Positions 9,389-18,338 are shown, numbered from the stretch's first letter. The stretch: DNA of 64,000 nucleotides from Paracoccus marcusii (GCF_028621715.1 NZ_CP117466.1:1250501-1314500); one strand, 5' to 3'. Numbers and translations: made by a program. The notes: generated from the letters alone by a model not told the origin.

Positions 9389-9421
9389 AAAACCCCCGCG
9401 GCATGGCGCCGCGGGGGTTTT
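9389..9421. terminator. Bidirectional terminator
   Basis: Perfect 14-bp arms, AAAACCCCCGCGGC and GCCGCGGGGGTTTT, close on a 5-nt loop, giving a T-run in both directions. It serves the repeat-protein gene on plus and rpsU on minus. Confidence 0.9.
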
Positions 9422-9445
9422 CAAATGACACAAGATCGCGTCGTC

Positions 9446-9652
9446 TTACAGCGCGCCTTCGCGCTGTGCCTTTTTACGGGCCAGCTTGCGGGCGCGGCGA
9501 ACGGCCTCGGCCTTTTCACGGGCTTTCTTGACCGACGGCTTCTCGAAATGCTGCTTGAGCTTCATTTCGCGGAAGACACCTTCGCGCTGAAGTTTCTTCT
9601 TCAGAGCACGGAGCGCCTGTTCGACGTTGTTGTCGCGAACATTGACCTGCAT
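9446..9652 (-). CDS. rpsU: 30S ribosomal protein S21
   Basis: A 68-residue small-subunit protein beginning [20 protein letters not shown], with the very basic C-terminal helix typical of S21, which helps base-pair the Shine-Dalgarno region. A strong ribosome binding site (AGGAAGGTGG) precedes the ATG. It is a monocistronic gene divergent from COQ9, ending in the shared bidirectional terminator. Confidence 0.98.
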   Translation of the reverse strand: MQVNVRDNNVEQALRALKKKLQREGVFREMKLKQHFEKPSVKKAREKAEAVRRARKLARKKAQREGAL

Positions 9653-9744
9653 GTGGTTGTCACCACCTTCCTAGGTTAGAGTTGATAGATTGCAGGAAGC
9701 GTCCCTCTAACAGGGGCGGGCGCAAATGTCCAGACGAGGTATGC

Positions 9745-10398
9745 ATGACCAACACCGACCGAGACGCGCTGCTGGATGCCGCATTGGTCCATGTCCCCTT
9801 CGAGGGGATGAACGAGCGGGCGCTGGCCGCCGGTGCGCGCGACATCGGCATGGATGCGGCCCTGATCCGGGTGCATTTCCCGCAGGGCGGTGCCGGATTG
9901 GCCGCCGCCTATCACCGCCGTGCCGACCGGGCGCTGCGCGAGGCCTTGGCCGCCACCCCGCTGGAGGGGCGGTTCCGCGACCGCGTGGCCCAGGCCCTGT
10001 GGCAGCGGCTGGAGCTGTCGGACCCCGAACTGGTCCGCGCCGGGGCCGCGACGCTGGCGTTGCCGCAGAATGCGGCCCTGGCCGCGCGGCTGGTGTGGGA
10101 GACCGCGGACGTGATCTGGACCGCCCTGGGCGATCGGTCGCAGGACGTGAACTGGTATTCGAAACGCGCGACGCTAACGGCGGTGATCTCGGCCACGGTG
10201 CTGTTCTGGCTGGGCGACGAGTCCGAGGGCCGTGCCGACACTCGCGCCTTCATCGACCGCCGCATCGACGGCGTGATGTCGGTCGAAACCGTCAAGGCGC
10301 GCCTGCGCAGCCTGCCCGGCGCCTCCAGGCTGGCCGATGCCGCCCTGGGCTGGATTCGTGCGCCCCGTGACCGGGCGCTGCCCGGCAAGACCCGATAA
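9745..10398 (+). CDS. COQ9-family ubiquinone biosynthesis protein
   Basis: 217 residues. An N-terminal TetR-like helical region is followed by the COQ9 core, with the signature WETADVIWTALGDRSQDVNWYSKRATLTAVISATVLFWLGD near residues 114-155. COQ9 binds lipids and presents polyprenyl intermediates to COQ7 for hydroxylation during ubiquinone synthesis. It is peripheral to the membrane and has no signal peptide. The ATG at 9745 is preferred over the one at 9741 because it is in frame with the family N-terminus and has GAGGT upstream. The quinone oxidoreductase gene follows after 10 bp. Confidence 0.93.
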   Translation: MTNTDRDALLDAALVHVPFEGMNERALAAGARDIGMDAALIRVHFPQGGAGLAAAYHRRADRALREALAATPLEGRFRDRVAQALWQRLELSDPELVRAGAATLALPQNAALAARLVWETADVIWTALGDRSQDVNWYSKRATLTAVISATVLFWLGDESEGRADTRAFIDRRIDGVMSVETVKARLRSLPGASRLADAALGWIRAPRDRALPGKTR

Positions 10399-10408
10399 GG
10401 ACGACCCC

Positions 10409-11395
10409 ATGTTCCCCGACCAGATGACCGCCATCGAGATCGCAGGCCCCGGCGCCGCCGATCAGCTGCGCGCCACGACCCGGCCCGTGCCGGTGCCCTG
10501 CCATGACCAGATCCTGATCAAGATCGCCTATGCCGGCGTGAACCGTCCCGACGTGCTGCAGCGATCGGGCAGCTATGCCCCGCCGCCGGGCGCGTCCGAC
10601 CTGCCCGGGCTGGAGGCCTCGGGAGAGATCGTGGGCCTTGGCGCGGGTGTCACGCGCTGGCGGAAGGGCGAACAGGTCTGCGCCCTGCTGCCCGGCGGTG
10701 GATATGCGGAATACGCGGTGTGCCACGCCGATCACGCGCTGCGCATCCCCAAGGGACTGTCGCTGCGCGACGGGGCGTGCCTGCCCGAAACCGCCTTCAC
10801 CGTCTGGTCGAACGTCGTCCAGCGCGGCGGGCTGACCGGGGGCGACCGCTTTCTGGTCCATGGCGGAACCTCCGGCATCGGCATGATGGCCATCCAGATC
10901 GCCCACGCCCTGGGCGCGCGTGTCTTTGCCACCGCGGGCAGCGACGACAAATGCGCGGCCATCACCGCGCTTGGCGCCACCGCCATCAATTATCGCAGCC
11001 AGGATTTCACCAAGGTGCTGGCCGAGGCGGGTGGTGCGGACCTGATCCTGGACATGGTCGGGGGCAGCTACATCCCCCGCAACATCAAGACGCTGGCCCA
11101 GGACGGGCGGCTGGTGATGATCGCCTTTCTGGAAGGCCCCAAGGTCGAGCTGAACTTTGCCCAGATCATGGTGAACCGCCTGACGATCACCGGGTCCACC
11201 CTGCGCCCGCAATCCGACGTCGCCAAGGCCGAGATCGCCGACCAGATCCGCAAGCGGCTGTGGCCGATGATCGCCGCCGGGTCGGTCGCCGTCACCATCG
11301 ACAGCGAGTTCGCGCTGGCCGACGCGGCCGACGCCCATCGCCGGATGGAAAGCAGCGACCATATCGGCAAGATCGTCCTGAAGGTCGCGGGCTAG
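10409..11395 (+). CDS. NAD(P)H:quinone oxidoreductase, PIG3/QOR type (MDR superfamily)
   Basis: A 328-residue zinc-free medium-chain reductase. It has the quinone-oxidoreductase substrate region (AGVNRPDVLQRSG, PGLEASGEIVGLG) and the NADPH-binding GGTSGIGMMAIQIAHALGA segment near residue 153. The AxGSxxKC motif (ATAGSDDKC) follows the third beta strand and is typical of NADPH-preferring PIG3 enzymes. It is expected to reduce quinones in the cytoplasm. It sits 10 bp after the COQ9 gene with AAGGA before the ATG. Its TAG stop shares the bases CTAG with the stop of the convergent RNase T2 gene. Confidence 0.92.
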   Translation: MFPDQMTAIEIAGPGAADQLRATTRPVPVPCHDQILIKIAYAGVNRPDVLQRSGSYAPPPGASDLPGLEASGEIVGLGAGVTRWRKGEQVCALLPGGGYAEYAVCHADHALRIPKGLSLRDGACLPETAFTVWSNVVQRGGLTGGDRFLVHGGTSGIGMMAIQIAHALGARVFATAGSDDKCAAITALGATAINYRSQDFTKVLAEAGGADLILDMVGGSYIPRNIKTLAQDGRLVMIAFLEGPKVELNFAQIMVNRLTITGSTLRPQSDVAKAEIADQIRKRLWPMIAAGSVAVTIDSEFALADAADAHRRMESSDHIGKIVLKVAG

Positions 11396-12027
11396 CGCAC
11401 GGCCTCGATCAGCAGGCGGGGCGCGTCGCAGTCGCGGCGCGCATCGGGGGCACAGGTCCGGGGTTCCAGGTCCCGGGTCAGGCAGATCCGCACCTCGGTC
11501 AGGGCGCCGTCGCGGCAGGCGATGGTGACGCCGTCGGCATCCAGGTCGGGGTTGGCCTCCAGGAAGGCTTCCTCGATCACCACGGGCGGGGCCGCGACGT
11601 CGCGGGCCAGATCATCCAGCACCGGCGGGATGACGATGCCCTCTGCCGCCTGCCGGGTCGCGTCGTAATAGCCCGCGGCAGACAGCCCGCTGCAGCGGCC
11701 GTGCTTTTTCCACTGGTACCACGCCAGCCCGCCGGACCCCATCACGTCGGCCATCGCGGCGCTTTCGCGGCGCGACGGATCGCGTTCGGGCGTCGTGCAG
11801 TCCTGCGGCCAGCCGCGTTCGTATTGCGGCCACAGTCCGTGGACCGAAAAGTCGCGTGCCGTGCCGTCGCGGCATTCGGGGGCGTCGCGGTCGTCGCCCG
11901 TCGTGCTGCACCAAGTCGGCTGCCAGGACAGCGCCAGCACGTAATAATCGAACCGCCCCGCAACGTCGCGGGCGGCAAGGGGCAGGGGTGTCAGCAGGAC
12001 CGCGAGGGTCAGGAACAGGATGCGCAT
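11392..12027 (-). CDS. Ribonuclease T2 family protein, exported
   Basis: 211 residues with a signal peptide (MRILFLTLAVLLTPLPLAA). Both catalytic segments of RNase T2 are present: CAS-1 FSVHGLWPQ and CAS-2 WKKHGRC, each with its catalytic His, plus cysteines for disulfides. The enzyme cuts RNA through 2',3'-cyclic phosphates, in the periplasm or outside the cell, probably for nutrient scavenging. It is divergent from trcR across 187 bp and convergent with the quinone oxidoreductase gene, with which it shares a CTAG stop overlap. Confidence 0.93.
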   Translation of the reverse strand: MRILFLTLAVLLTPLPLAARDVAGRFDYYVLALSWQPTWCSTTGDDRDAPECRDGTARDFSVHGLWPQYERGWPQDCTTPERDPSRRESAAMADVMGSGGLAWYQWKKHGRCSGLSAAGYYDATRQAAEGIVIPPVLDDLARDVAAPPVVIEEAFLEANPDLDADGVTIACRDGALTEVRICLTRDLEPRTCAPDARRDCDAPRLLIEAVR

Positions 12028-12214
12028 CCTGCGACAATAGCGACGCCCGCGCCGGCATGCACCGGCAAACGTGCGAATCCTCTTTTCCCCGGCCTCCGAA
12101 ATCGGTATACGACCTGCCAATTCCCCCCGAAAACGAGGAATGGCGCAAGCCGAAGCCGTTTTTCCGGCCCTCGCCCCCATGTTCGGGACCAAGAGACACG
12201 CGAAGGAGACTGAC

Positions 12215-12976
12215 ATGAGCAAGCCGCTGATGGCCAAGGCCACCGCCGTCTGGCTGGTCGACAACACGACGCTCAGCTTCAAGCAGATCGGCGATTTCTG
12301 CGGTCTGCACGAGCTTGAGGTCCAGGGCATCGCCGATGGCGACGTGGCCGCGGGCGTCAAGGGCTATGACCCCGTCGCCTCGAACCAGCTGGACCCCGAA
12401 GAGATCAAGCGCGCCGAGGCGAGCCCGATCTATCGCATGCGCCTGAAGCACAACCCCGCCGCCGACGGCGAGGAGAAGCGCCGCGGGCCGCGCTATACGC
12501 CGCTGTCCAAGCGGCAGGACCGTCCCGCGGCGATCCTGTGGCTGGTCAAGTTCCACCCGGAGCTGGCCGATGCGCAGATCGCCAAGCTGGTCGGCACGAC
12601 CAAGCCCACGATCGCGTCGATCCGCGACCGGACGCATTGGAACAGCCAGAACATCCAGCCGATCGACCCGGTCGCCCTGGGCCTGTGCCGGCAGACCGAA
12701 CTGGACGCGGCTGTCCAGAAGGCCGCCAAGAAGAAGGCCGCCGAAGGTGGCGTGATGACCGACGACGAGCGTCGCAAGCTGGTCAGCACCGAGACATCGC
12801 TGTCCATGTCCGAGGAGCCGCGCCTGCCCAGCGCGATCGCCGGGCTGGAGAACTTCAGCCTGTCGCGCGACGAGGACAAGCCCGAGCGGGAGCTGGACAA
12901 GGACACGTTCTTCAACCTGCCCGATACGGATGACGAGGATGACGACGAGGACGATCACGGCAAGTCGCGCCGCTGA
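12215..12976 (+). CDS. trcR: DUF1013 transcription regulator (TrcR family)
   Basis: 253 residues. A DUF1013 core (MSKPLMAKATAVWLVDNTTLSFKQIGDFCGLHELEVQGIADGD and the helix-turn-helix-like ELADAQIAKLVGTTKPTIASIRDRTHW) is followed by a variable tail ending in a highly acidic DTDDEDDDEDD run. The Caulobacter member, TrcR, associates with RNA polymerase and controls cell-cycle genes. It is near universal and often essential in alphaproteobacteria. The ATG at 12215 has GAAGGAGA upstream. One GANTC site (12075-12079) lies in the promoter region. A good terminator follows. Confidence 0.9.
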   Translation: MSKPLMAKATAVWLVDNTTLSFKQIGDFCGLHELEVQGIADGDVAAGVKGYDPVASNQLDPEEIKRAEASPIYRMRLKHNPAADGEEKRRGPRYTPLSKRQDRPAAILWLVKFHPELADAQIAKLVGTTKPTIASIRDRTHWNSQNIQPIDPVALGLCRQTELDAAVQKAAKKKAAEGGVMTDDERRKLVSTETSLSMSEEPRLPSAIAGLENFSLSRDEDKPERELDKDTFFNLPDTDDEDDDEDDHGKSRR

Positions 12977-12995
12977 TTGGCACCGCAGAGGATGA

Positions 12996-13023
12996 AAAAG
13001 GCCGGGCAATCGCCCGGCCTTTT
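12996..13023 (+). terminator. Rho-independent terminator after trcR
   Basis: Perfect 12-bp arms, AAAAGGCCGGGC and GCCCGGCCTTTT, close on a 4-nt loop 19 bp after the trcR stop, with the T-run built into the right arm. Confidence 0.9.
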
Positions 13024-13070
13024 ATCTTGGGATGGACGCCCGGCTGCCCGCCCGCAACAACGATCGCATG

Positions 13071-13103
13071 AAAAAGGCCGCGCCAGGTTTCCCCGACGCG
13101 GCC
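13071..13103 (-). terminator. Terminator of the GlsB-type gene
   Basis: The 7-bp arms GGCCGCG and CGCGGCC flank a 14-nt loop. Read on the minus strand the hairpin is followed by TTTTT, 21 bp after the stop of the small membrane protein gene. Confidence 0.7.
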
Positions 13104-13124
13104 CTTTCTGCAAACGCCTGAGTG

Positions 13125-13379
13125 TCAGGCGCGGCCGCGCACCGCACGTGCGATGGCGATCAGGATACATGCACCCACGAAGCCTGCCAGCAGATAGGCG
13201 AAGCTGAAGCTTGCACCGGCCGCATAGAGGCCCAGAAGCGAGCCGAAGATGAAGTTGAACAGCACCGCGCCCACGATGCCCAGGATGATGTTCATCAGGA
13301 GGCCCATGTTGGACTTCATGAACTTTTCAGCAAGCCAACCGGCAATGCCCCCGACGATGATAGCTGCAAGCCAGCCCAT
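13125..13379 (-). CDS. GlsB/YeaQ/YmgE-family small membrane protein
   Basis: An 84-residue protein with three hydrophobic segments (about 3-20, 27-48 and 56-78) and the transglycosylase-associated signature GGIAGWLAEKFMKSNMGLLMNIILGIVGA. Relatives are stress-induced inner-membrane proteins in many proteobacteria with no settled biochemical role. Monocistronic, with its own terminator. AAGGAGAA precedes the ATG. Confidence 0.92.
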   Translation of the reverse strand: MGWLAAIIVGGIAGWLAEKFMKSNMGLLMNIILGIVGAVLFNFIFGSLLGLYAAGASFSFAYLLAGFVGACILIAIARAVRGRA

Positions 13380-13478
13380 GCCATTCTCCTTGATTGTCCC
13401 GGCCGACCCTGACGGTCGGCGCCTTCTGTGAGCGCAACGTGGCCTCTGGCCCCCGGTTCCAAGACGGCGTCGAAAATG

Positions 13479-14948
13479 TCAGACCGAGAGGCAGATATAC
13501 TTCATCTCCAGATAGTCCTCCAATCCGTGATGGCTGCCCTCGCGGCCCAGGCCGGACTGCTTGACGCCACCGAAGGGTGCCACTTCGGTCGAGATGATGC
13601 CGGTGTTCACGCCGACGATGCCGTATTCCAGCGACTCCTGGACGCGGGTGACGCGGCCGATGTCGCGGGCATAGAAATAGGCGGCCAGGCCGAAGATGGT
13701 ATCGTTGGCGGCGGCAATCGCCTGATCCTCGGTGTCGAAACGGAACAGCGGTGCCAGCGGGCCGAAGGTCTCTTCGGTCGCGACCTTCATGTCGCGGGTG
13801 ACGCCGGTGACGATGGTCGGCTCGAAGAACAGGCCGTCCTTGCGCTTGCCGCCGGTCAGGACCTGGCCACCGCCCTGGGTGATGTCACGGATATGCTCCT
13901 CGACCTTGTCGACGGCCTTCTGATTGATCAGCGGGCCGGTGGTGGTCCCCTCGGTCAGCCCGTCGCCCACGTGCAGCTTCTCGACCGCGGCCTTCAGCTT
14001 GTCGGCAAAGGCGTCATAGACCCCGGCCTGGACATAGATGCGGTTGGCACAGACGCAGGTCTGGCCGTTGTTGCGGAACTTGGACGCCATGGCACCCTCG
14101 ACCGCGGCGTCCAGATCGGCATCGTCGAAGACGATGAAGGGCGCGTTGCCGCCCAGCTCCATGCTGCATTTCATCACCTGGTCGGCGGCCTGGCGCAGCA
14201 GCACGCGACCCACCTCGGTCGAACCGGTAAAGGTCAGCTTACGAACCAGGTGGTTCTCGCAGAACTCCTTGCCGATGTCGCTGGCGCGCGACGACGGGAC
14301 GACCGACAGGATGCCCTTGGGCAGACCCGCCCGTTCGCCCAGCACCGCCATGGCCAGCGCCGACAGGGGCGTCTCGGCTGCGGGCCGCGCGACGAAGCCG
14401 CAGCCGACGGCCAGCGCGGGCCCCGCCTTGCGCGCGATCATCGCGTTCGGAAAATTCCAGGGCGTGATCGAGCCGACGACCCCGATGGGCTGGCGGATGA
14501 CGCTGATGCGCTTGTCGGCCTGGTGGCCGGGGATGGTCTCGCCATAGACGCGCTTGGCCTCCTCTCCGAACCATTCGATGAAGCTGGCGCCATAGGCGAT
14601 CTCGCCCTTGGCCTCGGCCAGGGGCTTGCCCTGTTCGGCGGTCAGGATGGTGCCCAGGTCGTCCTGGTTGGCCATCATCAGGTCGAACCACTTGCGCATG
14701 ACCTGGGCGCGGTCCTTGGCCGTGCGCGCGGCCCAGTCCTTCATCGCCGCCGCGGCGGCGTCGATGGCGCGGGCGGTCTCGGCCCGGCCCAGATCGGCCA
14801 CATGGGCGATGACGTCGCCGCGGGCGGGGTTGGTGACCTCGAACGTGGCGCCGTCGTCGGCGTCGACCCATTCGCCGCCCACGAACGCACGGGTTTCCAA
14901 CAGCAAGGGGTCGCGAAGAAGGCTTTTCAGATCGGTCGGCTTGGTCAT
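13479..14948 (-). CDS. gabD: NAD(P)-dependent succinate-semialdehyde dehydrogenase
   Basis: 489 residues of the aldehyde dehydrogenase superfamily. Catalytic Glu is in MELGGNAPFIVFDDAD and catalytic Cys in NNGQTCVCANRIYV; the GSTEVGRVLL cofactor loop and the SSADH-type end PFGGVKQSGLGREGSHHGLEDYLEMKYICL are also present. The CxC pair around the nucleophile is typical of GabD. It completes GABA breakdown to succinate. GAGGA precedes the ATG at 14948. No GABA transaminase is adjacent. Glutarate-semialdehyde dehydrogenase is an alternative substrate assignment. Confidence 0.92.
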   Translation of the reverse strand: MTKPTDLKSLLRDPLLLETRAFVGGEWVDADDGATFEVTNPARGDVIAHVADLGRAETARAIDAAAAAMKDWAARTAKDRAQVMRKWFDLMMANQDDLGTILTAEQGKPLAEAKGEIAYGASFIEWFGEEAKRVYGETIPGHQADKRISVIRQPIGVVGSITPWNFPNAMIARKAGPALAVGCGFVARPAAETPLSALAMAVLGERAGLPKGILSVVPSSRASDIGKEFCENHLVRKLTFTGSTEVGRVLLRQAADQVMKCSMELGGNAPFIVFDDADLDAAVEGAMASKFRNNGQTCVCANRIYVQAGVYDAFADKLKAAVEKLHVGDGLTEGTTTGPLINQKAVDKVEEHIRDITQGGGQVLTGGKRKDGLFFEPTIVTGVTRDMKVATEETFGPLAPLFRFDTEDQAIAAANDTIFGLAAYFYARDIGRVTRVQESLEYGIVGVNTGIISTEVAPFGGVKQSGLGREGSHHGLEDYLEMKYICLSV

Positions 14949-15159
14949 GGCGTCCTCGGGGTGCATTTCGGTTGCGGCATGTGAACATGCCCGGCGCGGC
15001 AAAGTCAAAGCCGCCGCGGGGCCGGTCGGTGCCGACGATGACGGAAACGTGAAGCGGGCGTCGCAACCGGGGGCGGGGTTCGGCGTTCGGCCTGCAATCG
15101 CTAAGCTGTCCCTCTTGGCGATCTCTCGGGGGCGGTGCGCTGGTCGCGCCGCCCTTTTC

Positions 15160-16149
15160 CTATCCGAACCGCTGTTGCCAGCTGGGTTGCGGGTCACCCG
15201 GCCGCGCCGAGGCGCTGTGCACGCCATGCGCCACGGCACGCGCCAGCACGCAGGCCGCCGCATGGCCCAGGACGAACGCATCGCTGGCGGGGTCCGCCAG
15301 GGGTCGTGCGCCCGTGGACACTGCAAAGACCAGATCGCCGTCCAGCGGCGTGTGGCTCGGCACCAGGGCGCGGGCCAGGCCGTCATGCGCGGCGGTCGCC
15401 ATGCGCTGCAGCCCGGCCTTGTCCAGCGCGGCATCGGTCGCGACGATGGCGATCGTCGTGGCCTCGCCAAGGCGCTTGGCCGGGGCAGGTTCATGGGCGG
15501 CGGGAAAGCGCGCGGGCAGGCCCAAGCCGCCGAACTCGGCCTCCAGTTCCCACGGGGCTGCCCAGAAAAGGTGGCTGTCGCCCACGGTCGCCTGCCCAAG
15601 CGCGTTCACCACGACCAGCGCGCCGACGGTGGCCCCACCCTGCAGCACCGCGGATGCCGACCCGACCCCGCCCTTCAGCGTGCCGGTCAGCGCACCGGTG
15701 CCCGCGCCCACCGATCCCATCGCGCAATCCACCCCCGCCGCGCTCCAAGCCGCGGCGCCAAGCGCGGGATAGGGATTGGCGTCCCATCCCTTGTCGCCGC
15801 CGTTCAACAGGTCGAACACGATCGCGCCCGGCACGATCGGCACTCGCGCGGGGCCCACGGCAAAGCCGCGCCCCGCCCGGTGCAGCGCCGCCATCACTCC
15901 GTCGCAGGCCGCAAGGCCGAAGGCCGACCCGCCGGCCAGCACCAGCGCATCGACCCCGCCCACCAGCTTGTCGGGCGCCAGCAGGTCGGTTTCCCGCGTC
16001 CCGGGCGCGCCGCCCATCACGTGGACACTGGCCGCAAAGGGCGCATCGGCAGTCAGAACGGTGACACCGGACCGCAGGGCGTCGTCTTGGGCGTGGCCCA
16101 CGCGCAGCCCGGCCACGTCGGTGATCCGGTTGCGCGGGCCGCGGATCAT
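15160..16149 (-). CDS. P1/S58-family N-terminal nucleophile hydrolase (NylC/DmpA-like)
   Basis: A 329-residue member of peptidase family S58, whose precursors cleave themselves to expose an N-terminal nucleophile. It opens with ITDVAGLRVGHAQD and has GGSAFGLAACDGV and the GATVGALVVVNALGQ block. The putative cleavage region is EATTIAIVATDAAL near residue 231; NylC, the nylon-oligomer hydrolase, uses an Asn-Thr bond there, while this protein has Ala-Thr. Substrate unknown; relatives act on small peptides or amides. The ATG overlaps the stop of the upstream ThDP gene (ATGA), so it is the last gene of a three-gene operon. Confidence 0.85.
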   Translation of the reverse strand: MIRGPRNRITDVAGLRVGHAQDDALRSGVTVLTADAPFAASVHVMGGAPGTRETDLLAPDKLVGGVDALVLAGGSAFGLAACDGVMAALHRAGRGFAVGPARVPIVPGAIVFDLLNGGDKGWDANPYPALGAAAWSAAGVDCAMGSVGAGTGALTGTLKGGVGSASAVLQGGATVGALVVVNALGQATVGDSHLFWAAPWELEAEFGGLGLPARFPAAHEPAPAKRLGEATTIAIVATDAALDKAGLQRMATAAHDGLARALVPSHTPLDGDLVFAVSTGARPLADPASDAFVLGHAAACVLARAVAHGVHSASARPGDPQPSWQQRFG

Positions 16150-17804
16150 GCCCGCGCCCTGAGCGCCGCGTCGCGCGTCTGGGTGAGGGTCGCGCCGGGG
16201 GTCAGCGCCTCGGGGTCCAGCCGCAATTCGATCACGGACAGGCGGCCCGACAGGCGGGCGCGTTCAAAGGCGGGGGCGAAATCCTCGTCCCGCTCGACCA
16301 GCTCGCCATGGCCGCCATAGGCGCGGACCAGGTCGGGCAGGTCGGGATTGAACAGGTCGGTGCCCGACACGCGTCCCGGATAGTGGCGCTCCTGATGCAT
16401 CCGGATCGTGCCATAGCGGCCGTTGTTGGCCACGATGACGATGGGCGTCGCGCCGTACTGGGCAGCGGTCGACAGCTCGTTCACGGTCATCTGCAGGCAG
16501 CCGTCCCCCGCCAGGCAGACCACGGTCCGGTCGGGATGGGTCAGGCTGGCGGCGATGGCCGCGGGCAGGCCGTATCCCATCGACCCCGACGTGGGCGCCA
16601 GCTGCGTCCCATGGCAGCGCCAGCGGTAATAGCGGTGCAGGAAGCTGGCATAGTTCCCCGCGCCGTTGGTGACGATCGCGTTGGCCGGCAGGTTCTGCGC
16701 CAGCCAGCCCACCACCTGTTCCAGCCGCAGCGCGCCGGGCGTGGGGCGCGGGGTCTGCCAGTCATCATAGGACGCGCGCAGCCGGGCCCGCCAATCGGAC
16801 CAGCGCGTCGTGGGGGCGGGCAGGTCGGCCAGCGCGGCCACCACGCGGCGTGGATCGGCGACCAGGCCCGGATCGGCCCGCCACAGCGTGCCCAGCTGGT
16901 CGGGGTCGGGATGGACCATGATCACGCGGGCATGGGGACGCACCGGGTCCATCGCGCTGTAGCCCCCGGTCAGCGTGTCCCCCAAGCGCGAGCCAAGCGA
17001 CAGGATCACGTCCGCCTCGCGCAGCGCCGCGGCCAGCGCGGGGTTCATGCCGACGCCCAGGTCGCCCACGTAATGGGGCAGGCGGTTGTCCATGCGGTCC
17101 TGGCGGCGGAAGGGCACGGCCACAGGCAGATCCCACGCCGCGGCAAGGCGGGCCAGGTCCTCGGCCGCGTCCTGCGACCACTGGCTGCCGCCGGCGACGA
17201 CCAGCGGACGCCGTGCCGTCGCCAGGGCGTCGGCCACGGCCTCTACCGATTGCGGCGCAACGTGGGACAGCGGGGCCGGGGCGGGGGCCAGGTCGGGAAT
17301 GTCGGCCTGGCCGGACAGCATGTCCTCTGGCAGGGCCAGGACCACGGGACCGGGTCGGCCCGACATCGCCACGTGAAAGGCGCGGGCCACGTATTCGGCG
17401 ATGCGGTCGGTGGCGTCGATCTGGGCCACCCATTTCGCCAAGGGGGCGAACATGGCGCGGTAATCGACTTCCTGGAAGGCCTCGCGGTCCTGGTCGCCGC
17501 GCGCGATCTGGCCCACGAACAGGATCATGGGGGTGCTGTCCTGGCGGGCGACATGCACGCCGGCGCTGGCGTTCGTGGCACCCGGTCCGCGGGTAACGAA
17601 GGCCACGCCGGGCCTGCCGGTCAGCTTGCCGGTGGCCTCGGCCATCATGGCCGCGCCGCCTTCGTGGCGGCAGACGATGTTGCGGATGCCGCTGTCGACT
17701 AGCCCGTCCAGCGCCGCCAGGAAGCTTTCGCCCGGAACCGAGAACACCCGCGTGACGCCGTTTGCGCGCAGCGCCTGCACCAAGATCTGACCGCCATGCC
17801 GCAT
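16146..17804 (-). CDS. Thiamine-diphosphate-dependent enzyme, acetolactate-synthase-like
   Basis: 552 residues with the three-domain ThDP fold. The PYR domain has the activating Glu in VCRHEGGAAMMAEATGK (about residue 48). A central nucleotide-binding-like domain follows, then the PP domain with GDGCLQMTVNELSTAAQYGATPIVIVANN. No regulatory small subunit (ilvN) follows, so this is probably a catabolic or paralogous enzyme and not the biosynthetic acetolactate synthase. The exact reaction cannot be told from sequence. It starts 3 bp after the ion channel gene and overlaps the S58 hydrolase gene by 4 bp. Confidence 0.85.
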   Translation of the reverse strand: MRHGGQILVQALRANGVTRVFSVPGESFLAALDGLVDSGIRNIVCRHEGGAAMMAEATGKLTGRPGVAFVTRGPGATNASAGVHVARQDSTPMILFVGQIARGDQDREAFQEVDYRAMFAPLAKWVAQIDATDRIAEYVARAFHVAMSGRPGPVVLALPEDMLSGQADIPDLAPAPAPLSHVAPQSVEAVADALATARRPLVVAGGSQWSQDAAEDLARLAAAWDLPVAVPFRRQDRMDNRLPHYVGDLGVGMNPALAAALREADVILSLGSRLGDTLTGGYSAMDPVRPHARVIMVHPDPDQLGTLWRADPGLVADPRRVVAALADLPAPTTRWSDWRARLRASYDDWQTPRPTPGALRLEQVVGWLAQNLPANAIVTNGAGNYASFLHRYYRWRCHGTQLAPTSGSMGYGLPAAIAASLTHPDRTVVCLAGDGCLQMTVNELSTAAQYGATPIVIVANNGRYGTIRMHQERHYPGRVSGTDLFNPDLPDLVRAYGGHGELVERDEDFAPAFERARLSGRLSVIELRLDPEALTPGATLTQTRDAALRARA

Positions 17805-17807
17805 CGG

Positions 17808-18245
17808 CTACCCTTCCGTGAATTCGATCTGGCGCACGCGGACATGGCGCAACGCCTCGACCATGAATGCCGTCATCAGGCCAAAGTGCAACAGCCCGTT
17901 GGCCGCCGCCAGCCCGCCCAGGATGCGCCAGTCCTGGGGCATCAGCACATCGCCATAGCCAAGTGTCGTGAAGGTGACCAAGGTGAAGTACATCGCCTCC
18001 TCGAAGGTGGCGAAGACGCCCATGTGGTGGAACGCCACCGCCCACAGCCAGACCGACGCCGTGACCATCGCCAGCACCGCCAGGCTGGTCGCGACGATCA
18101 CCAAAGCCAGCTTGGGCCGATGGGGCGCACGGGCCAGCCAGCGGGCATTGCGTGAGAATGCCGTCTCCAGCGCCCAGATGGCCAAGGCGGCCATCAGCAC
18201 GCTGATCACCATCAGCACCGATCCGAACGCGATCTGACCCAGCAT
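17808..18245 (-). CDS. Two-TM potassium-channel-like protein
   Basis: 145 residues with predicted segments near 5-28 and 45-70, then a pore loop TFTTLGYGDVLMPQDW carrying the K+ filter TLGYGD and a final helix near 110-130. It matches the Ion_trans_2 family. There is no cytoplasmic RCK or cyclic-nucleotide domain, so the gating signal is unclear. First gene of the operon with the ThDP enzyme and the S58 hydrolase. A run of ten G precedes the start and includes the ribosome binding site. Divergent from smpB. Confidence 0.85.
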   Translation of the reverse strand: MLGQIAFGSVLMVISVLMAALAIWALETAFSRNARWLARAPHRPKLALVIVATSLAVLAMVTASVWLWAVAFHHMGVFATFEEAMYFTLVTFTTLGYGDVLMPQDWRILGGLAAANGLLHFGLMTAFMVEALRHVRVRQIEFTEG

Positions 18246-18338
18246 GTCCCCCCCCCCCGCGACAGACCTAGCGCAGGGCACGGCCATCGCGCAACGCATG
18301 CCTTTACAGATGCACCCGCCGCGCCTATCTGACCTGCC

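Noticed and set aside
8863..9433. Antisense frames full of Arg/His or Pro/Ser opposite the Asp/Gly/Ser tail
   Set aside because: They are reverse readings of the repeat DNA. The plus-strand frame has a ribosome binding site and a signal peptide.
15064..15130. Possible small RNA upstream of gabD
   Set aside because: No stable hairpin, T-run or promoter boxes could be seen in the gap 14949-15159.
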